From Competibacter_A sp037045685 (GTDB lineage: Bacteria > Pseudomonadota > Gammaproteobacteria > Competibacterales > Competibacteraceae), in the NCBI GenBank assembly GCA_037045685.1, contig JBAOII010000001.1:1-64000 (forward strand): a stretch of DNA of 64,000 nucleotides, written 5' to 3'. The position numbers and the translations under genes were made by a program. Shown here one piece after another: positions 16,640 through 25,424 of this stretch. The first letter of the stretch is position 1, and every line of letters starts with the position of its first letter. The notes beneath the pieces are model-generated. The model had not been told where the DNA came from. It ran no database searches and saw nothing but the letters and a program-made list of their open reading frames with translations.

Positions 16640-17677
16640 ATGACCATGAACAAGCTAATAACAAAACTAATCATAATAATTACTTCTGCGATAATAATTT
16701 TGATAGCCTCGCCGGCTTTCTCAGTCGATTATCCGAATTTGATTATCATGGGTTGGGATGGTGCCGGTTTGCGCAACGTAAAATTGCTCATGGAGCAAGA
16801 AAAGCTTCCCAATCTAAAACGACTGATACAACGGCAGGAAGGTATTGCGCTAATCCCTACACCGCTACATGGCCGGACATGCACCGTTCCGATGTGGACC
16901 GAGTTTTTCACGGGCCTGACGTGGGATCAAACCGGCGTCTTAGGCAATGGTAGACTGACACCAAAATCATTGTCAGATCTCGCAAAATACAATGAAAAAA
17001 ATCATATAAATAAAGGGCTTGATTTTTGGGTGACGGAGTTGCCCCCCGATTGGTGCTTTGTCGATGATTTCCAAAAACTTGGATATGCAGTTGGGTGGTT
17101 TACTGCCAAGCGCTTTGTCAGCAACAATTGTGATTTTTCGCCCCTGTGTCATTGCGCTGAGCTAGCAGATGCCAATTTAATTGCCGCACCTGCCATTCTT
17201 GATGATAATTCTGATCCAGATAATTATTTGTCAATTTTAACTGATGCCGCCATGAATTTTATATCAAATGCAAAGCAACCATTCCTAATATTTTTACACG
17301 TTGATCCAGACTATTATGGACATCATTATGGTGAAAACTCAGCTAGATATCTTGAGGAATTCGAGCGCGCTGACAATGTGCTTGGCCAACTTATTGATTC
17401 AATGATTGGAACTGATACGAAATTTTTAATCATAGCAGATCATGGTTTTGACGAGGATAAGAACAAGCACTATAATGCTCCAGACTCCTGGATGGCCGGC
17501 AATATACCCTTTCATCGTGCCTATTGGCTCGACGATGGACAAAAAGCTTTTGCCTCATTGATTGATTGGCGACCTACGCTACTGGAGTTTTTTGGAATCA
17601 ACTGGAAAGATTACACGCCAATGCTGAGAGGGAAATCTTTATTAGACGCGGATGCGATCGGTCAAGCGCACCGTTAA
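16640..17677 (+). CDS. Secreted alkaline-phosphatase-superfamily phosphodiesterase
   Basis: About 345 residues: signal peptide (KLITKLIIIITSAIIILI ... SPAFS), metal-site start LIIMGWDGAG, the nucleophile region HGRTCTVPMWTEFFTG with Thr/Ser candidates, HVDPDYYGHHYG and IADHGFDEDKNKH metal ligands, typical of type I phosphodiesterase/nucleotide pyrophosphatase or sulfatase relatives. ATG 16640 is preferred to an upstream TTG; ATG 16646 with GGGG 8 bases before is also possible. The gene is much more AT-rich than all neighbours and uses A/T-ending codons, a sign of recent transfer. Substrate unknown. Confidence 0.75.
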   Translation: MTMNKLITKLIIIITSAIIILIASPAFSVDYPNLIIMGWDGAGLRNVKLLMEQEKLPNLKRLIQRQEGIALIPTPLHGRTCTVPMWTEFFTGLTWDQTGVLGNGRLTPKSLSDLAKYNEKNHINKGLDFWVTELPPDWCFVDDFQKLGYAVGWFTAKRFVSNNCDFSPLCHCAELADANLIAAPAILDDNSDPDNYLSILTDAAMNFISNAKQPFLIFLHVDPDYYGHHYGENSARYLEEFERADNVLGQLIDSMIGTDTKFLIIADHGFDEDKNKHYNAPDSWMAGNIPFHRAYWLDDGQKAFASLIDWRPTLLEFFGINWKDYTPMLRGKSLLDADAIGQAHR

Positions 17678-17776
17678 CTTGTTGAGAAATCCAACTTTTT
17701 GAGTTTTAAACTCCGACGTTTGACGAGTTTTTGACTTGGTGAGAGGATGGTTTCACGAGCCCCATGCTCTCAGATA

Positions 17777-17803
17777 CCCCGCAACTTGATTGCGGGGTTT
17801 TTT
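17777..17803 (+). terminator. Rho-independent terminator
   Basis: CCCCGCAA-CTTGA-TTGCGGGG followed by TTTTTT, a perfect 8-bp stem. It lies 100 bases after the phosphodiesterase gene and closes the AT-rich segment. Confidence 0.9.
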
Positions 17804-17909
17804 GTTGGGCCGTTACCGAAAATGCCAAGCAGGGTGCTGGCTGGCATCGTTGACATCGTAAAACAATAAATATATATTGATATACGACGTTAAACGCAGG
17901 ATTCTCGCC

Positions 17910-18443
17910 ATGGGACAACCGCTCGATCCGGTCGAAACGCTCGGCCGGCGCTTCCGGCGCCTGACGCTCGCGCTCATCCTCATCACCCCTTGCGCGTTCG
18001 GGTACGCGGTTTGGCGGTTCGGGCCGCTGGCGCTGCTGCGGCCGGCTCAGGGCGTCCCGGTCGATGCGGCGGCCCTGGACGCTCTCCCCGCCCTCGGCTC
18101 GCTGGCGCTGCTCGGGATCGGCTCGCTCGTTCCCCTGTTGTGGCTGGCCGTGCTCGGGCTGCTGTATCGGCTGTTCGGGCTGTATGCGCGCGGCGAGGTG
18201 TTCGGGCTGGAGAACATCCGCCTGATCCGCCGGTGCGGGATAGCGCTGGTTCTGATCGATGTTGCCCGGATCGCGCAATCGATGCTGCTGGGTCCCGTTC
18301 TGGGAGCGCTCGGCGTCGCGCCCGCCCACTTCGCGATCGAGCTTCAAGCCTCGGTGGCCATCATCGGCCTTTTCATCGTGCTGATCGGCCATGTCATGGC
18401 GGTGGCGCGGGAGCTGGAAGAATCCGACCGGCTCACCATCTGA
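17910..18443 (+). CDS. DUF2975 membrane protein
   Basis: A 177-aa integral membrane protein with four predicted helices (around residues 20-42, 63-86, 115-137 and 146-168) and the family's YARGEVFGLENIRLIRRCG cytosolic loop. ATG 17910 with GCAGG before it is chosen over a TTG at 17877. DUF2975 proteins are encoded almost always with a YozG-like HTH protein, as here (8-base gap), suggesting membrane control of that regulator. Confidence 0.85.
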   Translation: MGQPLDPVETLGRRFRRLTLALILITPCAFGYAVWRFGPLALLRPAQGVPVDAAALDALPALGSLALLGIGSLVPLLWLAVLGLLYRLFGLYARGEVFGLENIRLIRRCGIALVLIDVARIAQSMLLGPVLGALGVAPAHFAIELQASVAIIGLFIVLIGHVMAVARELEESDRLTI

Positions 18444-18451
18444 GGCGGGCG

Positions 18452-18694
18452 ATGACCCTCATTGTCAATCTCGACGTCGTGCTGGCGAAGCGCAAGATGC
18501 GGATGGGCGACCTCGCCCGAGCCATCGGCATCACCCAGGCCAACCTGTCCATCTTGAAGACCGGCAAGGCCAAGGCGATCCGCTTTTCGACTTTGGACGC
18601 CATCTGCCGGCACCTCGACTGCCAGCCCGGCGACATTCTGGAGTATCGGCCGAACCCGCCGAACGAAGCGGCCGACGGGAACCGGGAAATCTGA
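18452..18694 (+). CDS. YozG-like Cro/C1-type HTH regulator
   Basis: An 80-aa single-domain HTH protein: MGDLARAIGITQANLSILKT is the helix-turn-helix, and FSTLDAICRHLDCQPGDILEY the conserved second half of the Cro/C1 family variant found with DUF2975. Probably regulates its own operon. GGCGGGCG lies just before the ATG. Confidence 0.85.
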   Translation: MTLIVNLDVVLAKRKMRMGDLARAIGITQANLSILKTGKAKAIRFSTLDAICRHLDCQPGDILEYRPNPPNEAADGNREI

Positions 18695-18729
18695 CCGGCG
18701 GGCGACTGCCGGACCGACGGAGAACGTGC

Positions 18730-20541
18730 ATGGCTTTTCGATTGATTTTCTGGATTTTTCTTGCCGCCGCGCTGGTCGGCTGCACCGGTCAGGTTGCCGA
18801 GCCGACCCGCATCGACAAGGGCGACTCGAACGCGGTGACCGGCGCCCTGACGGAACAGATCGAGCGCGAGATGAAGAGCAAGGAGATCGCCGGATTGAGC
18901 GTCGCCTTGATCGACGATCAGCGCGTCGTCTGGGCGCGGGGTTTCGGCTGGGCCGATGTCGAAGCCCGACGGCCGGCGACGCCGGACACCCTCTACCGGG
19001 TCGGCTCGGTGTCGAAACTGTTCACGGCGCTGGAGCTGCTGAAGTTGCGCGACCAGGGCAAGCTGCAATTGGACCGGCCGGTCACCGCTGTCCTGCCCGG
19101 CTTCTCGATTCGCGGCCGCGCGCCGGATTCCCCGCCGATCACCTTGCGCGCCTTGGCCGCCCACCATTCCGGCTTGCCCACCGATCGCCTGAACGGCATG
19201 TGGACGCCTCGCCCCGCATCCCTGGCCGCGCTGATGGACGAGTTGCCCGACGAGACCCTGGCGGCGGTTCCGCAAGCCCAGTACCGCTACTCGAACCTCG
19301 GCTTTTCCGTGCTGGGGCGCGCGATCGAAGTCGTGACCGGCCAGCCCTTCGAGCGGGCGATGGAGCGCGACCTGCTGATCCCGCTCGGCATGAAACGATC
19401 CCGCTTCACCCAAGCGTTGCCGAAAGATGTCGAGGTGGCGACGGGTTATCGGAAAAATGTCCCGCTGCCTTGGCTCACGCTGCGCGACACGCCCGCCGGC
19501 GGGCTCACCTCGTCCGTGACCGAACTGGCCCAATTGCTGAAACTGGTGTTTGCGGAGGGCGCTGTGGACGGGCGCCGGGTCGTGTCCGCGCGGAGCGTGG
19601 CCGAAAGCCTGTCGCCGCAATTCGCCGGCCTGCCGGCCGATTTCGGCCATCGGGTGGGCTTGTCGTGGATGCTGAGCGGGGTGCAAACCGCCACGGGCGA
19701 CGCGGTGGTCTGGCACAACGGCGCGGCGCCGCCGTTTCAGGCCACCGTCGCCATGCTGCCGCAAGACCGGCTGGGCGCGGTGGTCCTTTCCAACAGCGAA
19801 GCGGCGGGGCAAATCCAGTTGGACCTCGCCGCTCGCGCCTTGGGTCTGCTGAAAATGGCCCGGCAAGGCGGCGTTTACCGGCCCGTGCCGGCGGTCGAAT
19901 CGCCCGCCGTGCCGCTCGCGCCCGGCGAGATCGAGCGTTATGCCGGCGACTACGTGGTGCTCGGGCAGATGTTGCGGGTCGAGGTCGAGGGCGACCGGCT
20001 CAAGACCAAGTTTCAGGGCGCCAATTTGGAACTGGTGCCGGTGGGAGAAGGGCGTTTTTCGATCCGGGCGCGGGTCATGGGCCTATTGTCGTTCGAGTTG
20101 CCCAACCTCACGGTCAGCCTGACCCAACTGGCGGATACCGGCGCGCCGGGCCTGTTGAACGGTTCGGCGGTCGGGCTGATCTCCGGTCTGCCCGCGCCGA
20201 TCACCGTGACCCGCGTGCCGAGTGTCCCGATCTCGGACGCCTGGCGCCGACGCTTGGGCGGGTGCGACCTCGATACCCGCGACCAGTATTTCGAAATCCG
20301 AGAGTGCCGGCTCGTCGAGGAGAGCGGCCATCTGGTGGTCCGCGCGTCGATTCGCGGCACCGAGGCCGAGGCCGAGTGGGCGGAGTTCGCGCTGCCGCTG
20401 GTGCCGCTCGACGATGCGGCGGCGGTGGTGCCGGGCCTCGGCGCCGACGAGGGCGGGACCGCGCGGGTCGTCGCGGCGGGAGACGCCGAAACGCTGCGGT
20501 ATTCGGGGTTCGAGATTCGCCTGCGGCGAGGCCGGCTTTGA
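18730..20541 (+). CDS. Lipoprotein of the serine beta-lactamase / penicillin-binding fold
   Basis: A 603-aa protein. A lipobox (AAALVGC, Cys18) marks a lipoprotein. The class C-type catalytic core is intact: Ser93-x-x-Lys96 (SVSK), Tyr187-Ser-Asn189 (YSN) and His329-Asn-Gly331 (HNG). The last 230 residues form a beta-rich lipocalin-like extension seen in EstB/AmpH-like hydrolases. Likely a peptidase or esterase acting on cell-wall peptides or esters; antibiotic hydrolysis is not implied. It is 35 bases after the HTH gene, possibly the same transcript, and ends before a strong hairpin. Confidence 0.85.
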   Translation: MAFRLIFWIFLAAALVGCTGQVAEPTRIDKGDSNAVTGALTEQIEREMKSKEIAGLSVALIDDQRVVWARGFGWADVEARRPATPDTLYRVGSVSKLFTALELLKLRDQGKLQLDRPVTAVLPGFSIRGRAPDSPPITLRALAAHHSGLPTDRLNGMWTPRPASLAALMDELPDETLAAVPQAQYRYSNLGFSVLGRAIEVVTGQPFERAMERDLLIPLGMKRSRFTQALPKDVEVATGYRKNVPLPWLTLRDTPAGGLTSSVTELAQLLKLVFAEGAVDGRRVVSARSVAESLSPQFAGLPADFGHRVGLSWMLSGVQTATGDAVVWHNGAAPPFQATVAMLPQDRLGAVVLSNSEAAGQIQLDLAARALGLLKMARQGGVYRPVPAVESPAVPLAPGEIERYAGDYVVLGQMLRVEVEGDRLKTKFQGANLELVPVGEGRFSIRARVMGLLSFELPNLTVSLTQLADTGAPGLLNGSAVGLISGLPAPITVTRVPSVPISDAWRRRLGGCDLDTRDQYFEIRECRLVEESGHLVVRASIRGTEAEAEWAEFALPLVPLDDAAAVVPGLGADEGGTARVVAAGDAETLRYSGFEIRLRRGRL

Positions 20542-20636
20542 CGGTCTAACCGAATTTGGCGCTGCTGAGCGTCCGATGAGATTGTGTTACCCTTAACCGA
20601 TCAAGCGCCGGCCAACCGCCGGCAATCGGTTTCAAC

Positions 20637-20678
20637 CTGCCCAGCCCGCTGCGATAGCCGGCTGGGCAGTCGATTTTT
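20637..20678 (+). terminator. Intrinsic terminator before fpr
   Basis: CTGCCCAGC (20637-20645) and GCTGGGCAG (20661-20669) form a perfect 9-bp stem followed by TCGATTTTT. It separates the beta-lactamase-fold gene from the reductase gene, whose ATG is at 20692. Confidence 0.7.
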
Positions 20679-20691
20679 GGTCGGTCCACTC

Positions 20692-21468
20692 ATGAAAGCC
20701 TTCAATGTCGAGCGCGTGCTGGATGTCCATCACTGGAACGACACGCTATTCAGCTTCAAAACCACCCGCGATCCCGCGCTCCGCTTCCGCAACGGCCATT
20801 TCGTCATGATCGGCCTCGAAGTGGACGGCCGTCCGCTGATGCGGGCTTACAGCATCGCCAGCGCCAACTACGAGGAGCATCTCGAATTTTTTAGCATCAA
20901 GGTGAACAATGGCCCGCTCACCTCGCGGCTGCAACACCTCAAGGAAGGCGACGCCGTCCTGGTCGGTCGCAAACCGGTGGGAACCCTGGTGATCGACGAT
21001 TTGTTGCCCGGCCAGCGGCTTTACCTGCTCGGCTCGGGTACCGGCTTGGCGCCGTTCCTGAGCATCATCAAGGACCCGGACACCTACGACCGCTTCGAGC
21101 GGGTCGTGCTGGTGCACGGGGTCCGGCATACCAGCGAGCTGGCTTACGCCGACTACATCGCCCGCGATCTGCCGGAACACGAGTTCCTGGGCGACGCCAT
21201 CCGGGACAAGCTGATCTACTACCCCACCGTGACCCGCGATCCTTTCCACAATCGCGGGCGGCTGACCCATCTGATCGAGAGCGGCAAACTGTTCGCGGAT
21301 CTCGGCCTGCCGCCGCTCGATCCCGCGCGGGATCGGGTGATGATCTGCGGCAGTCCGGGCTTGTTGAAAGACACCTGCGCGCTGCTGAACGCTCGCGGTT
21401 TCACCGTCTCGCCCCACATCGGCGAACCCGGCGATTACGTGATCGAGCGGGCGTTCGTCGAGAAATGA
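20692..21468 (+). CDS. fpr: Ferredoxin-NADP+ reductase
   Basis: A 258-aa cytosolic flavoprotein passing electrons between NADPH and ferredoxin or flavodoxin. FAD-binding RAYSIAS and FFSIKV lie at residues about 51-72, the NADP-binding LLGSGTGLAPFLSI near 110-124, CGSPGLLKDTC near 222, and the C-terminal AFVEK is that of bacterial subclass I Fpr. Normal length. Monocistronic: terminator before it, convergent gene after it. Confidence 0.93.
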   Translation: MKAFNVERVLDVHHWNDTLFSFKTTRDPALRFRNGHFVMIGLEVDGRPLMRAYSIASANYEEHLEFFSIKVNNGPLTSRLQHLKEGDAVLVGRKPVGTLVIDDLLPGQRLYLLGSGTGLAPFLSIIKDPDTYDRFERVVLVHGVRHTSELAYADYIARDLPEHEFLGDAIRDKLIYYPTVTRDPFHNRGRLTHLIESGKLFADLGLPPLDPARDRVMICGSPGLLKDTCALLNARGFTVSPHIGEPGDYVIERAFVEK

Positions 21469-21546
21469 GCGGACCGAGCGGGGGGAATGTTCCGGGCGGA
21501 GCATTCCCCCTCAGACCGTGAAAGCGGCCCGTTCTCTCTTTCCGCC

Positions 21547-22439
21547 TCAACCGTACAGCGGTCCCAAGCCCAATTGCGCGTGAATCCCGTTGACGGTCTG
21601 GGGATCCAGGCCCAAGCCCTGCGCGAGCTGTTGCATGTAGCTGCTTTCGGCCGGCGTGTCGAGACTGATCGCCATCAGCGACGCGGCGTAGACCTGCAAC
21701 ACCATGTCCTGGGTGATGTCGGCGAAGAAATCGAAGTTCAGCGGCTTGTTCAGCTCGTCCTGAATGAAGGCCGCTTCCTGGGGACCGAGATCGGTCAGCT
21801 TGGAGACGATTTTCTGCTGTTCCTCGGCATCGATCTGGCCGTCGGCCTTGGCGGCGTTGATCATGGCTTTGACCAGAGCCAAGGCTTGCCGGTGAGCTTG
21901 GGTGGCATCCATCGCCGCCGGCGTCGCCTGTCCGGGCGCCAGCATTCCGGCCAGTCCAGAAAGCGACGATTGGCCCGCCGCGCCGCCGCCCTGGGCGAAC
22001 ATTTGCAGCGCGGCCATCACCAGGCCGCCGAGCAGCCCCGAGCCTGAACCGCCTTGGGTTCCCCCCGGTAGTCCCCCCCTCCGGTCAGGTTGCTCAAGAT
22101 ATCGGTCAAGCCGCCCCCGGTTCTACCGGTTTGCGCGCCGCCGCCCATCAGGCCGCCGAGCACGTCGGCCAAGCCGCCGCCGCCCCCGGTTCTACCGGTT
22201 TGCGCGCCACCCCCGGTCAGACCGCTCAGGATGTTGCCCAGGCTCCCGCCGGTCCCGCCGCCTTGCGCGCCGCCGCCCATCAGGCCGCCGAGGATATCGG
22301 CCAAGCCGCCGCCGCCGGCTTGGCCACCCTGCGCGCCGCTCGCCAAACCGCCGATCAGTTGACCGAGAATATTTCCGCCTAACCCCGAAGATGTGGCGTT
22401 GTTGCCCAACAGGCTACCCAAAACTTTGAATGCGTCCAT
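21547..22439 (-). pseudogene. DUF533 (YebE-type) protein with repeat-rich N-terminus, one frameshift
   Basis: Two minus-strand frames join into one protein of about 297 residues. The first half (22439 leftwards) has MDAFKVLGSLLGNNAT then imperfect tandem Gly-rich repeats of the type LADILGGLMGGGAQTGRTGG (at least four copies); the second half is the DUF533/TerB-like helical domain (HRQALALVKAMINAAKADGQ, EAAFIQDELNKPLNFD). The frame changes at the CCCCCCC run at 22073-22079, a homopolymer error site. Fourth of the genes behind xpaC and telA. Possibly a membrane-associated acidic-loop stress protein. Confidence 0.75.
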
Positions 22440-22514
22440 CCTTAACCCTCCTAAACATTTATTTTCGACGCATGGGACCGCGAACGGGCGGTCCCACAGT
22501 CAGTTATTCGAATA

Positions 22515-22946
22515 TCAACCGACCGGAATGCGGATTTTCTGGCCGACGTAAATCTTGTCGGGATCTTTGATCACTTCTCGGTTGGCCTCGAAAATCTGGT
22601 GATAGGCGGAAGCGTTGCCCAGGAATTTCTTGGCGATGGACGACAGGTTGTCGCCCGACTGGATGGTGTAGTACTCCACCTTGCCCGCCTGCGGCGGGGC
22701 TTGTACCTGATCGGCCGAAACCTTTTCCACCCCTTGGACGTTGCCCGCCATCAACACGGCCTTTTCCATGGCCTCCGCGCTGGCGGCGTCCCCGGAAAGC
22801 TTGACTTCCCCGTCCTTGAATTCCACGTTCAGATTTTTGATGCCGGGATTGGCGGCCTCGATTTCCTGCTTGATTTTGGCGGCGGGGTCGTCGCCCGCGC
22901 CGAACAGCTTTTTACCTTGGTTGATGACGAAATCAAATAGTCCCAT
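22515..22946 (-). CDS. kbp: BON-LysM protein, potassium-binding Kbp/YgaU-like
   Basis: A 143-aa protein close to E. coli Kbp (149 aa): N-terminal MGLFDFVINQGKKLFG, a BON domain (about 28-85, NLNVEFKDGEVKLSGDAAS) and a LysM domain (about 93-142, YYTIQSGDNLSSIAKKFLG). Kbp is a cytoplasmic K+ sensor protein; here it lies within the xpaC-telA-SPFH run, with 75-base gaps on both sides. No signal peptide, consistent with cytoplasmic location. Confidence 0.85.
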   Translation of the reverse strand: MGLFDFVINQGKKLFGAGDDPAAKIKQEIEAANPGIKNLNVEFKDGEVKLSGDAASAEAMEKAVLMAGNVQGVEKVSADQVQAPPQAGKVEYYTIQSGDNLSSIAKKFLGNASAYHQIFEANREVIKDPDKIYVGQKIRIPVG

Positions 22947-23020
22947 GGCGACCTCCTAAGGTCTTTGCGTTGTGTGAAAAACGGGGCTGCGAAAAACCAA
23001 TGCCCGCTCGATCGCGTTGC

Positions 23021-24130
23021 TCAAGCATTGGGTAGGGGGGGCGGCATGTTGGCGAATAGCACATTTAATTCCATCACTTCACCGGCTGGAGTCCAGTTCG
23101 CCATGCCTTGGGTCCACACCAAGCTGGTGCGGGTCAATTGGCCGCTTTGCGCCTGTCGTTGCAGTTCGTCCATGCCGAACGGCCCGGTCTGCTGGTTGTT
23201 CGCCGCCACGAAATAGCGGCTGGCGGTGGGTAACGGCGGAGGAGTCGGCGTTGGCGCCGGCTGGGCGGGCTGGGCCGGGCGGGCCAGCGTTTCGCTCAAG
23301 CGCTGGGCCATCGCCAGCCCCAATCCCATGTTCATCGCCTCGGATCCGCCGCTCGGATTGGCGGCGGCATCGCGCATCGCCTCCGCCGCCTGAAACTGGG
23401 TGTACTGGTCGAGATTGCCGACGATGCCCATGCTGCTGCGTTTGTCCAAGGCTTCCTCGACTTCCTTGGGCAGCGAGATGTTTTCCACCAGCAGGTTGGG
23501 CAGCTCCAGGCCGACCGCCTCGAATTCCGGGGCGATGCGCTGTTGCAGGAACTGGCCGAGCTGATCGTAGTTGCCGGCCAAATCCAGGGCCGGAATCTTG
23601 GATTGACCGAGGATGTTGGTGAAGCGCGACACGATCATGTTGCGCAACTGGTTGGTGATCTCCTCGGTGGTGAAACGGCCGTCGGTGCCGACGATCTGGC
23701 GCAGGAAGACCGGCGCGTCCTTGACCCGGATCGTGTAGCTGCCGAAAGCCCGCAACCGGATCGGCCCGAATTCGGGATCGCGCAGCATCACCGGGTTTTG
23801 CGTGCCCCACTTGAGGTCGGTGAAGCGGCGCGTGCTGAAAAAGTAGACTTCGGCCTTGAACGGGCTTTCGAAGCCGTGCTGCCACGCCTGCAAGGTCGAA
23901 AGAATCGGCAGGTTGTTGGTTTTCAGCTCGTACATGCCCGGCTGGAAGGTGTCGGCGAGCTGGCCTTCGTTGACGAACACCGCCACCTGGCCCTCGCGCA
24001 CCGTCAGCTTGGCGCCGTACTTGATTTCGTTGCCCTGGCGCTCGAAGCGGTACACCAGGGTGTCGTTGGAGTCGTCCGTCCACTGGATGACATCGACGAA
24101 TTCGCCTAGCAGTTTGTCCCACAGTCCCAT
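23021..24130 (-). CDS. SPFH-domain protein with C-terminal GYF_2 domain
   Basis: A 369-aa protein. Residues about 20-240 are an SPFH/virion-core-like domain (YGAKLTVREGQVAVFVNEG ... LRAFGSYTIRV); a Pro/Ala linker (about 285-305) leads to a GYF_2 domain (YFVAANNQQTGPFGMDELQR ... LVWTQGMANWTPAG). The start MGLWDKLLGEF is an amphipathic helix like that of the LysM partner. Relatives are Bacillus YdjI-type proteins acting with PspA-like stress proteins. Starts 2 bases after telA. Confidence 0.85.
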   Translation of the reverse strand: MGLWDKLLGEFVDVIQWTDDSNDTLVYRFERQGNEIKYGAKLTVREGQVAVFVNEGQLADTFQPGMYELKTNNLPILSTLQAWQHGFESPFKAEVYFFSTRRFTDLKWGTQNPVMLRDPEFGPIRLRAFGSYTIRVKDAPVFLRQIVGTDGRFTTEEITNQLRNMIVSRFTNILGQSKIPALDLAGNYDQLGQFLQQRIAPEFEAVGLELPNLLVENISLPKEVEEALDKRSSMGIVGNLDQYTQFQAAEAMRDAAANPSGGSEAMNMGLGLAMAQRLSETLARPAQPAQPAPTPTPPPLPTASRYFVAANNQQTGPFGMDELQRQAQSGQLTRTSLVWTQGMANWTPAGEVMELNVLFANMPPPLPNA

Positions 24131-24132
24131 GG

Positions 24133-25314
24133 CTAGCGACCTCCGGCGGGTTGGGGGGTACGGGCTTGCGCGGCGGACAGCGCCTGACGCAGCTCGGATT
24201 CCAGGGTTTCGAGTTGCGCGGTGGCTTCCTTGCGGCGGCGGCGGCCCTCGTCGGCGATCTGCAAGCTGTCTTCGATGGTGGCGATGAGGGTCTCGTTGGC
24301 CTTTTTCACCGTTTCGATGTCGAACACGCCGCGCTCGATCTCGGCGCGGGTTTGGGCGTTCGCCTGCCGGAGATTTTCCGCGTTGGATTCGAGCAGGTCG
24401 TTGGTGAGATCGGTGGCGGCCTTGACGGTTTTGGCGGCTTGGCCGGAACGGTAGATGGTGATGGCCTGGGCCAGTTGTTGGCGCCAGAGCGGCACGGTGT
24501 TGACCAGGGTGGAGTTGATCTTGTTGATCAGGCCCTTGTCGTTTTCCTGCACCAGCCGGATGCTGGGCAGGCTCTGCATGGTCACCTGCCGGGTCAGCTT
24601 GAGATCGTAGACCCGCCGCTCCAGATCGTCCCGGCTGGCGCGCAAGTCGCGCAAGCTCTGCGCCTTGACCATGTCCTGGCTGGCCGCGACTTCCCGCTCC
24701 AGGGCGGGCAATTCCTCCGCGTCCACCTGTTGCAGCTTGGCGTCACCCGCCGCGATATACAGTTCCAGCGTGTGGAAATAGTCGAGATTGGCGGTATACA
24801 GCCGATCCAGCGTGGCGACGTCGGTCAGCAACTGGGTTTTGTGCCGTTCCAGCGAGTCGCTGATGGTGTCGATCTGGTTGCGCACCGTCTCGTACTGCTG
24901 GACGATCTTGACCAGCGGCTTGGCCTTGTTGAACAGCCGGGCGAAAAAGCCGGGCTTCTTGTTCGGGTCCAGCTCGTCCAGATCGAAGCCGCGCAGCACC
25001 GCCACCATTTCGTTCAGCGAGGCGCCGGCGGGGCCGGTGTCCTTGTTGCGCACCCCTTCCAGCATCTTGTCGGAAATGGTGGTCAACTGCTCTTGGGCCT
25101 TGCTGCCGAAGAAGATGATGGAGTTGCTGTCGCGGAGATTCAGCTCCTGGACCAGCGCATCGACTTGCTGCCGGTCCTGGGCGGGCGCCGGGGCGCGGGC
25201 GGCCAAATCCTGCTGGACTTGCGGCAAGGCCTGGGCGAAGACTTCGGGCAGCGCCGGTAGCGCGGGGGGCGTGGCGGTGGCGACGGGGACGGCGGAATCT
25301 GGCGTCGTGGTCAT
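24133..25314 (-). CDS. telA: Toxic anion resistance protein, TelA family
   Basis: A 393-aa cytoplasmic, almost wholly helical protein. TelA hallmarks: IIFFGSKAQEQLTTISDKML, FLARLFNKAKP-like FFARLFNKAKPLVKIVQQYE, and LPSIRLVQENDKGLINKINS with TVPLWRQQLA. TelA proteins are linked to tellurite and lantibiotic tolerance, mechanism unknown. It lies directly between xpaC and the SPFH gene, an arrangement recalling Bacillus xpaC-yaaN plus ydjI. Full length. Confidence 0.9.
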   Translation of the reverse strand: MTTTPDSAVPVATATPPALPALPEVFAQALPQVQQDLAARAPAPAQDRQQVDALVQELNLRDSNSIIFFGSKAQEQLTTISDKMLEGVRNKDTGPAGASLNEMVAVLRGFDLDELDPNKKPGFFARLFNKAKPLVKIVQQYETVRNQIDTISDSLERHKTQLLTDVATLDRLYTANLDYFHTLELYIAAGDAKLQQVDAEELPALEREVAASQDMVKAQSLRDLRASRDDLERRVYDLKLTRQVTMQSLPSIRLVQENDKGLINKINSTLVNTVPLWRQQLAQAITIYRSGQAAKTVKAATDLTNDLLESNAENLRQANAQTRAEIERGVFDIETVKKANETLIATIEDSLQIADEGRRRRKEATAQLETLESELRQALSAAQARTPQPAGGR

Positions 25315-25424
25315 GGGGTTTGGTTCCTTTTAAAGCGGCTCGGGAAGATCATGTATTTGTTTGGCCGGGGTCGAAAGCGCGCGTTAGCGGAGGTCGTGAC
25401 CGGCCCGGTCCTTCGATCCTGCCA

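Noticed and set aside
22080..22330. CRISPR-like repeats
   Set aside because: The repeats are in-frame, GC-rich and code for imperfect Gly-rich units of the DUF533 protein; no constant direct repeat with variable spacers and no cas genes.
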